NCBI GenBank assembly: GCA_009176605.1
Contig: SEYY01001007.1
Coordinates: forward strand, 241,309 to 273,808
Source: Armadillidium nasatum
Lineage: Eukaryota; Arthropoda; Malacostraca; Isopoda; Armadillidiidae
Reading direction: 5' to 3'
Length of the DNA: 32,500 bases
Positions within the stretch are counted from its first letter, which is position 1. Each line of letters begins with the position of its first letter. The translations under genes and the position numbers were made by a program. The notes beneath the pieces are model-generated. The model made no database searches. It was not told the origin of the DNA and saw only the letters and a program-made list of their open reading frames with translations. Below are positions 17,464-31,639 of this stretch, one piece after another.

Positions 17464-18130
17464 GGCTTTAGGGGTCTGTCAGCGGGTCAGCACTCGTCTC
17501 CATCTAGATCTGTCATAAATAATTCCATCAGTCTTCTTCCTCTTGGTATCCACTTTCACCTCCCTCTAGCAGCTCTCCTCTCTGGCATCCTCCACACATG
17601 TCCCAACTATCCCAGTCTTGCTGCATCTATCTTTTGAATTATTGGTCCAAATCCAATACTTTCTCTTGTTCTTTTGCTTTGTATACTCTCCCTCCTGGTC
17701 CTTCCCACCATCAACCGCAGCACCCTCATCTCTGCTGCTTGAATTCTGCTTTCTTCTCTTGTTGTCGTACTCCAAGTCTCCACCCTATATAACAAAATTA
17801 GGGTCAGAATACTTTCAAAAATTACTTTCTTTACTCCTATATCCGTTCTTTTGCTGCCCAAGATTGGGTATATCGCCTTTACCACTCTTACATGTTTCAC
17901 CATCCTGTTGGTGATTTCCAGCATATTTTCTCATTCCCTTGGGAATACCCCCCCCCCCAAATACTCACATCTTTCTACAACCCTCACCTCCTCGCCATGC
18001 ACCCATAGCACAAGCCCCTCTAACTCCTCCTCCTCTTCTTCCTCCCTACTAATTATGAACAGTTTTGTCTTTTCTACTTTCACACTCAATCCCGCTTCAT
18101 AGCTTTTCAGAAAACCTTATCACCTCTCTT
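17464..18130 (-). pseudogene. Endonuclease-RT retrotransposon (RTE/CR1-like), C-terminal part
   Basis: On the minus strand this reads [20 protein letters not shown] (about 18050-18110), LWVHGEEVRVVERCEYLGG (about 17950-18010), then after a frame change in a G8 run MLEITNRMVKHVRVVKAIYP, VIFESILTLILLYRVETWST (about 17750-17810) and ESRIQAAEMRVLRLMVG (about 17700-17752), with IQKIDAARLG near 17607. The pattern of KTK, YLG and an ESRIQAAEMRVLR-type segment is the thumb and C-terminal region of endonuclease-RT elements distinct from the Jockey copies. The catalytic RT core is absent. It ends just before an (AT)n run on the 3' side. The clade name is tentative. Confidence 0.78.
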
Positions 18131-18175
18131 AACTTCTCTCTATCATGGATTCACACACACGCACTCGCACGTACG

Positions 18176-19968
<1,793 letters not shown>

Positions 19969-19969
19969 T

Positions 19970-21190
<1,221 letters not shown>

Positions 21191-21254
21191 ATCTGGTGTC
21201 GGTATCAGTCATTTTTTGCTGATACCAATACTTCAATCCATCCCTAGTTGAAGT

Positions 21255-21896
21255 CATTCATAAAAGTTTGGGAAAAAATAAAAATAAAAACAGTTTTCAT
21301 TCTGTACCTATAATCAGGCCAATAGTGTTGAAACTAATATTTTTGTAGCTTTTGTTTTGTTAGTTTTATTCCAGTTTTGATGGCGCTATTTGTAGTTGGG
21401 TGATGATTTTAGCCAACTTTCTTTGCTGACTTGTAACACATTCACTGTCCAAACTTTCCAAATCAGTTAGTTGCTTAAACTTTTATATATTTCATTGTAG
21501 ATAAAGCTTGGTCTGACAAAGAGTAGGTTGGAAATCTTTGACATAAAATCTACCTGCTACCTTGTAGGTCATCATTAGAAATGATCAGGGTGACTTTCCT
21601 AATATGGCATCAAAAAAATAGATCTTTTTCACATACTCATCTAATAGAAACCGCGAATTTTACCAATATTAAGGAGATGTCTACTGACAGTAGTACATTG
21701 CACCTCTCATTCAGTTGAAGTAGTCATATTCTGTAGGTAGTGCTCACCACTATTAAGCCATTGCTTATTCACTTACTAAATTAATTATTATAACAACATG
21801 AAATGTTAGAACACTACAGCATCAAGCAGGCAAAAACTAGATATATGGTGAGGAAAAGCAGTATACCCGATGTGCATACATTAATTACACAGGTCT
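21255..21896. other. Stretch with no recognised feature
   Basis: About 640 bp of moderately AT-rich sequence. I see no gene, repeat array or element end here. Confidence 0.5.
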
Positions 21897-22079
21897 GCAA
21901 AAAAAAATTTTTTTTTGAAAGCAGTTTTGGTTATTTAAAGTGAATTTTGTTTTTTTGGATGTGCTGAATCCAAAAATGACCTTCGTTTTTTCATAGGACT
22001 ATGTTTTTTAACAAATTAGGTACCTATATGAATTAAGATATGTCAAAGGAAATGAAATAGACATATAAATTGGATTTTT

Positions 22080-23816
22080 TTATTGCACAGATTTCAAGAA
22101 TTCAACTTTAAAATAAAATGTTTGTATATACATGTTAAATCGTTTATTTGTGCCTTTAAGGCTCCTCTTCGTACATTTACGTTTATGGACAGCATCTGGA
22201 ATCTCTCTATGCAGCATCCAACAGTAATCGGCAATCATCGTAACGCTCCATCTTCCCTGATTTTTCCTCTCCATCTCTTTAATGTCCTGATGAAATCTTT
22301 CACCTTGTTCCTCACTCACAGATGCCAAATTTTCAGGAAAGTAATCGAGAAATGAATGGAGGGAGTGTACTTTTCAGATCATTAGGCAACCTAAAGCTTG
22401 AAATGCTCTCAACATTCATCCGACGATCTCCTCATAGTTAGGGTTGTTTTTGACCAGAACCTTCTGCACAACATCTTTGAAGGCTTCTCATCCTTCTTTC
22501 TGAGGATCTGTTATGGTCTTCATGAACTCATGGTCAGCTATAAGCCTTCTAATGTCTGGTCTGATGAACAGAACACACCTTCCTTTAATTTTGCCTCTGT
22601 TAGACCTGGAAACTTGAACACAAGTATTTGAAGCATTCTTCAAATTTCGGAAGTGTTTTCACTAATTGCTTCATCAATCCCAATTTAATGTGGAGTGGTA
22701 GTACTAAAACTTTATGGGGAGATACTACAAGTTTCTCGGAGGACATTTTTTCACTGACTGTAATCTCCCCTGGCTGTCGTGTCTTTTTCGTCCAGTGATT
22801 TGTACAATCTCTACTGTCCCATAGGCATAGATAACAGGGGTATTTGGTAAATCCAGCTTGTTGCCCAAGTAGCATGCACAAGACCTTCAAATCGCCACAC
22901 ACTAGCCATCCATGGTCTTCATATTTAAGTTTGTGAAGAACCATTTCCAGGTTTTCATAGGTCTCTTTCAAGTGTAACGAATGACCTACAGGAACAGAAA
23001 TGTAATTACCATTATTATTAGGTAATACCGCCTTTAGGCATCTTTTCAAAGAATCGATAAACAAATACTCTTCAGATGAATCACATTGAATTTTGAATTA
23101 ACCCATTAAACCTTCAACGTCTGTGCAATAGACCAAGTTGTCTACCAGAGAAAAGCAAGGCATGAAATCCTTTTCACGATGTCTGAACCACGAAAATGAC
23201 AATCCAGGCAACAATAAAGTCTTGCTTTTGAACCTTGATTCAAGTAACTCTGCAGCATCTTTGAGAAGATTCAAGTCCCTTACTAAATCATTAACATCTT
23301 CTTTAGAGGAACATTTTGGTCCTGTATCATTTTCAAAATCAGAACTTGATTCATCAACTGGTTCAGGTATAACTACATCTTCAAGGGAGTAAGGTATTTC
23401 TTCCAGGGTAGCTGGGGGCTTGGGTACTGGAAAATTTGAACTGTGAGGAAGGGGTGAATTGCAGATTGAAGTTTGGGGTATGAAATGAAAGGTTTATTTG
23501 GAATTATACCCTTTTACATTGCAAGAACAAAAGTAACAATCTTCACTATGGCTCTTCTGCTCACGCCATATCGTAGGAATCCGAAAACGTAAAAAATTTT
23601 CTTACCTTTGAACCAATTTCGGAGATCCTCAACGCACCGTTTGCATATTTTGTGAGGTGCATAAACTTTATCTTGATCTCTTAACTTTTAGTCGAAGTAT
23701 GCCAAGTATACTTTTTTCATAAAATCTGTGATACTCTGCTGTTGCTTTAACACTGTATATTCACCACAAATATTGCAAAAACTGTCTGCCAAATTAATAC
23801 ACTTCCGTGAAGCCAT
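22080..23816 (-). pseudogene. Family A: uncharacterised arthropod protein, likely D-D-E/RNase H-type transposase, broken
   Basis: I recognise this as an uncharacterised multi-copy arthropod family; no function is established to my knowledge. ATG at 23816 starts MASRKCINLADSFCNICGEY, followed by HKICKRCVEDLRNWFKGK, a paired C-x2-C module. Next come RFRIPTIWREQKSHSEDCYF (about 23540-23600), PHSSNFPVPKPPATLEEIPY and LLPGLSFSWFRHREKDF. The core has FIDSLKRCLKAVLP (about 23020-23062), VPVGHSLHLKETYENLE, WLVCGDLKVLCMLLGQQ (about 22850-22905), TKYPCYLCLWDSRD (about 22800-22845), PLHIKLGLMKQLVK, ENLASVSEEQGERFHQDI (about 22280-22335) and GRWSVTMIADYCWMLHRE. Asp in FIDS, Asp in CGDLK and Glu in EEQGE fit a D-D-E order with a C-x2-C insert; this is inference. 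There are at least five frame changes or stops, but the length (about 579 codons) is nearly complete. Confidence 0.82.
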
Positions 23817-24007
23817 ATTAATAACTTTGGAGAAACATGGTTGGTGAATGACTATATCTCACACAGACTGAGATGAAATGAGAACACGCAAGAATCAAAC
23901 ATGAAATTCAGAACACTTGCGCACATGTCAGGGCTTGTACGCTCGGTTTGCACAATGATGACTGTAGTTTAAAATGGCTTCCTTCCCTTTCTTCAAAAAA
24001 ATTATTA

Positions 24008-24138
<131 letters not shown>

Positions 24139-24219
24139 ACATTAAAATGCTTATGTTAAAAACATTGTAGATAAAAATTAATACTAAGTTTTGTTTGAAT
24201 GAAATTAAATGTCAAACAT

Positions 24220-24260
24220 CAGAAAAAATTTTTTTTTTTTTTTTTTTTAAAAAAAGCTAA
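24220..24260. repeat. A/T homopolymer hairpin
   Basis: AAAAAA, then about 22 T, then AAAAAAA. It lies just inside the candidate right terminal repeat of family A. Confidence 0.7.
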
Positions 24261-24639
24261 ATTAAAAGATAATTTTGCGATTTCTGGTAAATCCTGACGT
24301 CTAGGATTTTTTTCAATATGGGTTTTGTTTTCAGCACACCAAAATACATAAAAATCAGTTAGAAATAATCAAACAGTTTTTTTTGGTCGCATTCCTATGT
24401 TATGATTGAAATGACTGGAATGAGAACCTGAAATTGAGTGTAACTTGTTGTATGGAGGAGCTTATATGTGTGTACTAGGGGAGAAATTACAGAATGTTGT
24501 GTGTGATATTTGCAGGAAAACCCAATAGCAATGAGTATATTGATATACAAGTTATTTTGTTCAAGGGTCTACTGGTGCAAATAGGTTGAAACTTTGTGAA
24601 TATTTTAATAATTCAGGTTTACACTTTTTCATTGCATAA

Positions 24640-25170
24640 TGGTAAATTGGGGCATTTGAAAATCTTAACCACCCTTCATTACTCTTTTTTTTTTTTTTTT
24701 ATGTTCTTGTAATCTAGTGAAAAGTTAATCAAATTCTTGAATGTATTTTTCATGATTTTATACTAAATGAAGTAAATCATCTATATACGTGATGTTTCGT
24801 TTATCCTTAGTAATATCTTATATAATATGTGATACATTGCTACTGGAACTAACAAGACCTTATGGGAGAAAATTGTAAACACGTAATTCCAAAACATATT
24901 AACATAAAGATATTTATGCAATAAAAGTAAGACAGGGATTGAATAAAATAAATCTTTAATGTCTAAAGTAGAAGAAACTGCTTTATGCAAATGATGAACA
25001 AAATTATTTATATTTAATATCGAGTAATGATCTTTGATGATACTTTTATTTAAGGCTTTAATAGTTTTGTGATCCAAATACCAGTTTCTTAAGTAATTTT
25101 GCTTGAGGATAAATATTACATTGTATCCAATTTGGTTTTTATTAAATATATAGGAAAATACAGAGTTATC
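24640..25170 (-). pseudogene. Ty3/gypsy-like reverse transcriptase fragment
   Basis: On the minus strand the region reads SYIFNKNQIGYNV (about 25115-25155), then DHKTIKALNKSIIKDHYSIL (about 25016-25075), NNFVHHLHKAVSSTLDIKDL followed by FYSIP (motif A, Asp about 24958), HKVLLVPVAMYHILYK-type sequence in the position of the PFGL/SPATFQ segment, and YIDDLLHLV with the catalytic YIDD at 24776-24787, followed by KYIQEFD and LFTRLQEH. The order (LNKSTIKD-type motif, LD at motif A, YxDD) is that of LTR-retrotransposon RT. Stops and frame changes are present. I cannot identify LTRs, protease or integrase nearby. BEL/Pao is a less likely alternative. Confidence 0.72.
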
Positions 25171-25570
<400 letters not shown>

Positions 25571-26060
25571 TAGAATGACGAAAAATAAGCATGGCATCAA
25601 GTTAAGGTGGAGTTAGACTATTATTGATCAAGATTTATTAACTATAAACAATTTTTTAAACATTATTCTCTACGTTTCGATTTCACTTTGAAACCATTTT
25701 CAAGAGTATATAGCTGTGAGAAAGGGAAAGAACAATTAATTACATTTATGATATAAACGGCATTAAAATTAACACTATAAATGAAATAAATAAACTAATA
25801 CACAGTAAATTAAAACACGACAAGAAGGAACGTCTACTACATAGTTACTAAGGAGGCGAGGTTGTATAAATTACCACAAAATTATGTAAACTGGATAAGT
25901 AGTTGGTTGTATGAATTGGTATAAAGATATGTTAAATTACAGCTAATAAGCATATGAAATCAAAATCTGATTGGTGCTGACATTTAATGTAACAACTGTG
26001 TAGTTAGTGTTAATGCTTACAGATCCAGAGACACACAACAAATCATTTATTAAAATACCA

Positions 26061-26061
<1 letters not shown>

Positions 26062-26103
<42 letters not shown>
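26062..26103. repeat. (CA)n microsatellite, about 42 bp
   Basis: CA run in the 3' region of the left Penelope-like copy. The same position in the right copy (28951-28966) holds a short TG run. Confidence 0.97.
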
Positions 26104-26106
<3 letters not shown>

Positions 26107-26141
26107 GTGAAAAGGCATCTCTGAAAACCAAAAATAAAAAT

Positions 26142-26259
<118 letters not shown>

Positions 26260-26584
26260 GAATAAATACACACACAAAACATACCATGCACATGATAATT
26301 TAATATCATAAACTCATGTGGATGCATGCATTCAATGTATGAAAAGGAGGCATATCATACACATGTCATGATAGAATAGGAAACAGGGAATAGTATGTTG
26401 ATAGCTAGCCAAAAAAATATCTAGTGAATGAAAAATATATTCTGTAAGAATTATTGGTAGAAAGGTTATAAGAGAAAGAACCATATTATTTGAATTATTA
26501 TGTTGTGGCTAGCATATAGGACTAATAGAATTAGAGACCAGCGATATAGAGAGGAGTAGTGATTAGATTATTGTTTATGTCTGG

Positions 26585-27560
26585 TTAATGTTTGAAAATG
26601 TACAGAGATTCCAGTATGCGTAATGACGTGAGATCATAGTTGGTGTCTAGAACATTGAAGTGTTTGGGGAGAGGAAAGGTGTTGCATGTTTGTGTGTGAA
26701 TCTGTATGTTATAAAAAGCTGGAGTAGAAAGAGGAAGGGAAGTGCAGTGAGAAATGCCCTGGTGTTCACAGACCCGAGATCTCAAAAGCCTGGTAGTAGA
26801 TCCTATGTAACCCTCGCTACACAAGGGACAAGAATACTTATACACCAGCTAAGCTATGAGAGGAAAGGGCAATGAGGGTTTGTAATGGAACAGAGAAGAG
26901 ATTTTGAAAGAAGCACTGTATGTGAATCGAAAGCCTTATATGTCACGTGTTTACGTGTCATGGTTGTGGTGGTAGAATTGAGAAAAGGAAAACTAATGTA
27001 AATGTTTTTTTTAGGAGCTAGTAATGTGGGGAATATGGGACGATATTTATTGTTAAGAAAACGAGAGATATATTGTGATACTATATTAGGGGGATAGTTA
27101 TGTGTGTGAAATAAATCATGAAGAAATTGAAATACATTATGTAAATTGAGGTAAGATGAGACAATTCCATATGTTCTATGAATAAATGTAAGAATGGTGT
27201 TAGTTTTGTATGCAATAGGGGAGGAACTGTAAAAATTAGTTATAGTAGTGTGAATGTTGGCTTTCTGTAAACATTTGAGGAGTTTTGGTAACAAAGACAT
27301 CTAGAAATGAATGTGTGTTAAGATGTTCATGTTCTATTGTAAATTGTATGTTGGGGTGCAGGGTTTTGATGTGTTAAAGGAACTTATTAACTTATTTGCA
27401 TGTTCTATTGAGGGGAAAAGGCAAAATATGTCGTTGACATATCTTTTCTAAATGTAGGAGGTGAAACTGTAGAAGAGGTTACTAGATATAGAGATTCCAG
27501 ACGTGAAATGAAGAAATCTACAAGAATTGGGCCAAGGGGTGATCCCATTGCTACACCGTC
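26585..27560 (-). pseudogene. Penelope-like RT (C-terminal half) and GIY-YIG endonuclease, broken
   Basis: The RT half begins GVAMGSPLGPILVDFF (about 27505-27558), then KRYVNDIFCLFPSIEHANKL (about 27395-27452), FTIEHEHLNTHSFLDVFVTK (about 27290-27345), and FYSSSPIAYKTNTILTFIHR with SQYISRFLNNKYRP from the thumb (26854-27300). The catalytic YVDD is YVND here, so the first metal-binding Asp is lost. After a stop and frame change at about 26850, the endonuclease reads YKYSCPLCSEGYIGSTTRLL, SRVCEHQGIS and LRILESLYIFKH. These match GIY-YIG features: the YIG, a catalytic Arg and a late Glu, with the C-x2-C found in Penelope-like enzymes. Several frame changes separate the domains, so it is inactive. 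Confidence 0.9.
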
Positions 27561-27592
27561 TTACAGAAAGCCAGCATTCACACTAACTATAA

Positions 27593-27899
27593 TAATCAAA
27601 TAATCAACTTCCCCCAGGTAGGACTTTCGTCCTGTCAGTGGGATCTTTCGAGGAAGATCCTTGGGTTTCCAGGGCCCACGGCGGATACCGCTGGCTGGGC
27701 CAGGCCTATCGCGGATGCCGGAGATTATTCCCATCAGTGGCAAGAGCACTCCACTGATGTACTCGTTTAACGACTGAGTCATTCGGAACTAAGCGCAAGG
27801 AGAAACCGCTCACGTTTCCCGCTCCGACCAGGCCTCGAACCCTGGACATCTCGCTTGCTATAACGAGTTCTCGATCGACTGAGCTACGGAGCCGCTATA
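27593..27899 (-). mobile_element. tRNA-derived SINE with 11-bp target-site duplication
   Basis: On the minus strand the head starts at 27895 as GCGGCTCCGTAGCTCAGTCG. It has a Pol III box A (TAGCTCAGTCGATCGAG, 27870-27886) and box B (GGTTCGAGGCC, 27831-27841), and GCTCCG pairs with CGGAGC as in an acceptor stem. A body of about 200 bp follows, and the 3' tail is TTGATTATTTGATTATTA. The direct repeat ACTAACTATAA flanks it at 27582-27592 and 27900-27910. It is much more GC-rich than its surroundings. A SINE does not encode protein; the open frame across it is incidental. It inserted into the right Penelope-like copy only. Confidence 0.92.
27829..27895 (-). promoter_or_regulatory. Internal Pol III promoter (boxes A and B) of the SINE
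   Basis: Box A and box B lie 28 bases apart, as in a tRNA gene, and the T-arm pairing CCAGG/CCTGG is preserved. They would drive SINE transcription if active. Confidence 0.8.
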
Positions 27900-27910
27900 A
27901 CTAACTATAA

Positions 27911-28592
27911 CTAATTATTACAGTTCCTCCCCTATTACATACAAAACTAACACCATTCTTACATTCATATATAGAGCATATGGAATTGTCTCGTCTTGCC
28001 ATAATTTACGTAATGAATTTCAGTTTCTTCATGATTTATTTCTCGCACATGACTATCCACCTATTATAGTATCACAATATTTCTCGTTTTCTTAACAATA
28101 AATATCGTCCCACATTCCCCACATTACATTCAAAAAAACATTTACATTAGTTTTCCTTATCTCAATTCTACCACCACAACCATGACACATAAAATACGAA
28201 AGATCCTGTCACTAAATTTCCCACATGTAGACTTTCGATTCACATACAGTACTTCTTTCAAAATCTCTTCTCTTTTCCATTACAAACCCTCATTGCCCTT
28301 TCCTCTCAAAACCTAGCTGGTGTATAAGTACTCTTGTCCCTTGTGTAGCAAGGGCTACATAGGATCCACTACCAGGCTTTTGAGATCTCAGATCTGTGAA
28401 CACCAGGGCATCTCTCACTGCACTTCTTCTCTTCTTTCTACTCCAACTTTTTCTAGCATTCAGATTCACACACAAACATGCAACACCTTTCCTCTCCTCA
28501 AACACTTCTAAACATCAACTCTGATCCCACATCATGGAATCAAACTGGAATCTCTGTACATTCTCAAATATAAACCAGGCGTAAACAATAAT
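27911..28592 (+). pseudogene. Penelope-like RT thumb remnant and GIY-YIG endonuclease, broken
   Basis: The plus strand first shows decayed thumb sequence matching the left copy, then YKYSCPLCSKGYIGSTTRLL, SQICEHQGISHCTS (28320-28440), and TCNTFPLLKHF up to a stop at 28511. After a frame change, KLESLYILKYKPGVNNNL (about 28537-28590) holds the late Glu of the GIY-YIG fold. The RT catalytic motifs are absent because the copy starts downstream of them. The endonuclease differs from the left copy by a few substitutions only. Confidence 0.88.
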
Positions 28593-28950
28593 CTAACCAC
28601 TACTCCTCTCTATATCGCTGGTCTCTAATTCTATTAGTCCTATATGGTAGCCACAGCATAATAATTCAAATAATATGGTTCTTTCTCTCATAACCTTTCT
28701 ACCAATAATTTTTACAGAATATATATCTTTCATTCACTAGATATTGGCTAGCTATCAACATACTATTCCCTGTTTCCTATTCTATCATGACATGTGTATG
28801 ATATGCCTCCTTTTCATACATTGAATGCATGCATCCATATGAGTTTATGATATTAAATTTTATTTTATGTGCATGGTATGTTTTGTGTGTGTATTTATTC
28901 CCTTATATATATTTTTATTTTTGGTTTTCAGAGGTGCTTTTTCACCTCTG

Positions 28951-28966
28951 TGTGTGTGTGTGTGAT
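28951..28966. repeat. Short (TG)n run in the right Penelope-like arm
   Basis: About eight TG units, the unexpanded counterpart of the (CA)n at 26062-26103. Confidence 0.9.
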
Positions 28967-29485
28967 AGTATTTTAATGAATGATTTGTTGTGTCTCTCTG
29001 GATCTGTAAACATTAACACTAACTACACAGTTGTTACATTAAATGTCAGCACCAATCAGATTTTGATTTCATATGCTTATTAGCTGTAATTTAACATATC
29101 TTTATACCAATTCATACAACCAACTACTTATCCAGTTTACATAATTTTGTGGTAATTTATACAACCTCGCCTCCTTAGTAACTATGTAGTAGACGTTCCT
29201 TCTTGTCGTGTTTAAATTTACTGTGTATTAGTTTATTTATTTCATTTATAGTGTTAATTTTAATGCCGTTTATATCATAAATGTAATTAATTGTCCTTTC
29301 CCTTTCTCACAGCCATATACTCTTGAAAATGGTTTCAGAGTGAAATCGAAACGTAGAGAATAATGTTAAAAAATTGTTTATAGTTAATAAATCTTGATCA
29401 ATAATAGTCTAACTCCACCTTGATGCCATGCTTATTTTTTGTCATTCTATTTATTATAAAGATTAAGCTCAAGAGGAGCACCAGC

Positions 29486-29743
<258 letters not shown>

Positions 29744-29749
29744 CTGGTG

Positions 29750-31635
29750 GGAGAAGAACGCTCAATCCCTCTGTTTACATTTTTTTTGTTGATTCATAGT
29801 TTGATTGTGCTATAGTTGGCAAAGCTGATGTGGATGGAGAGGGGTTAGGGGATGCTGATCCAAACAGAGTAGTTTGACACCTTTTGGTTTGCATATTAAT
29901 TTCTTATTGGACAAACTTCTAAGTTAATATTCTTGCTTGATATGAAAACTTTGTTTTAGTAGTGTAATTGAGAGGGATTTTAGAGGATATATTGAGTTGC
30001 AGGGTTATGTGAGAATGAGGTTGTATCTCATTAAGCGAATGTAATACAAGAGATTGAGGATTTTTTTTTAATATTTAAATTACATATTTTGTTTACCAAC
30101 TGATCCACTTTGATGACAAAGATGATTATTGCAGTATTTATAATGATTTGAATTTCCAAAGAGAATTTGTTTGACAAAGAGTTGATCACTAGAGGAACAT
30201 GTATGGAAGGAGTAGACATCAGGTTGGTTGGAGACTTAAATCCTTTCTGCTATCGTGACTGATCCAAAGAGAGAAAGTCAGATTTGAAAATGACCAGAAT
30301 TTGTTTAACGTTTATTTGAAGCATCCTATTAAACAGTTAGATGAAGAAGGGTTGGTCATTTTTATACCATTAAATCTTGTAGAGCCCAGTTTTTGAATTT
30401 TGTAGTGATATTAAAGAGATCTTGGAGCACACTTTTATTTATTGTTAAATATTTTTTTAGCTTTTCTCTCATTGGATAATGTAAAAGTTTGTAAATCGGC
30501 AGTTTAAAGTCTTTATATGCCGTTGTTGCATGTTAGATAATAAATATTAAGAGATATTTTATCCATATGTTGTTAACTAGGTGCCTTTTTTGAATATAAC
30601 TCACTTGAGTTTACATTATTATTGAAAAATGTATTGTCAAATGTGGAATATATGTTTGCCTTATGTTGTTGCATTGTCATCTGTAAAATTCTGATTTCTT
30701 GGTGGCGATCGATGAGCAGAAGTCATATCAATATTAGTAGGAGATTTAATTAGTGTGCTGTGGAATTTGTTACCTGTTGCCCGTATTGTGCAATATTTGC
30801 ATTTTTCATGACTGTTGAAGTAGTCGTTGATGCACATAGGACGTTACAGCCATATTCAAATTATCTCCCATATTGTGAGGGGGTAGATGTGGCAGAAGCA
30901 AAGTGTTTAAAATGATGGGAGAAGTTAAAACAGGTGGTTGATGATAGTGTAGTTGAGAATTTGAAGTCAAGTAATACATTGGTCAGTTTTTAGGGAGGGC
31001 ACTGTTTGGTATATAGTAAGTAACATTGAACACTCGTAGATAGAAGACAATTGTAAAGCACTATGGTAATTACTCAAGCCCGAAACAAAAAAAATCAGAA
31101 AGGCTGGGTGATGATTCATTTTGAAAATAACTAATTATATCAAGTTTGTAGAATCTAAGGTAAATTGAGAATTTTATTCGCATTAAGGTAAGAATAATGC
31201 GAGTAATCCACCTTTCTACAAGTTTGAAAGTCTGAGTCAGTTCCACTTAAAGATTATTTTTAAGTTTCAAATGAAAGAGATGCCAAATAGTAATAAGCAT
31301 TAAACTAAATAAACTAGCCAACTTGTTTATATTACCTGACACCTTTAGATTTTCACCTCTGAGATTATGTTGAGAAAAATATTTCATATACTTGACTTCA
31401 GTATGATTGGTGATATTAAATAAGATATTATGTGGGTTATTTCTCCTAATGTGTAGATCATTGAAAAATGCAAATGAAAGAAAGTTTCTTCAGGTTAACG
31501 AGTGCAAAGAAATTTACTGCTTGTTATATTTTTTAATATGTACTGCCACATTAATTCAATAATTTTGATTGAATGTTGATAGGTAATTGGTTCTGATTGA
31601 TTACTCTTTGCAAAATTTAAACATTGGTGTATATT
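29750..31635. other. About 1.9 kb with no recognised feature
   Basis: Moderately AT-rich sequence with no frame longer than about 62 codons, no legible transposase or RT motif and no long repeat. It may hold decayed element or host non-coding DNA. Confidence 0.5.
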
Positions 31636-31639
31636 CGTT

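Larger units (their letters stand above)
27561..29453 (+). mobile_element. Penelope-like element, right (plus) copy with SINE insertion
   Basis: This is the right half of the inverted pair. It starts at CTTACAGAAAGCC (27561), which matches the complement of the left copy at about 27260-27272, and continues in parallel with that copy to about 29453, where the likeness stops after TTTGTCATTCTA. The copy is split by a SINE at 27593-27899. Nucleotide identity to the left arm is high by eye, with scattered substitutions and 1-3 base indels. The conserved segment TGGTTTCAGAGTGAAATC followed by GAAACGTAGAG lies at 29329-29358. Confidence 0.9.

Noticed and set aside
17598..18102. Plus-strand frames over 17598-18102
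   Set aside because: They are shadows of the minus-strand endonuclease-RT remnant.
27561..27782. 73-codon minus-strand frame
   Set aside because: It lies across the SINE body; SINEs do not encode protein.
27829..27895. Functional tRNA gene
   Set aside because: It is the head of a SINE with body, tail and target duplication; the anticodon loop is irregular (about 8 bases).
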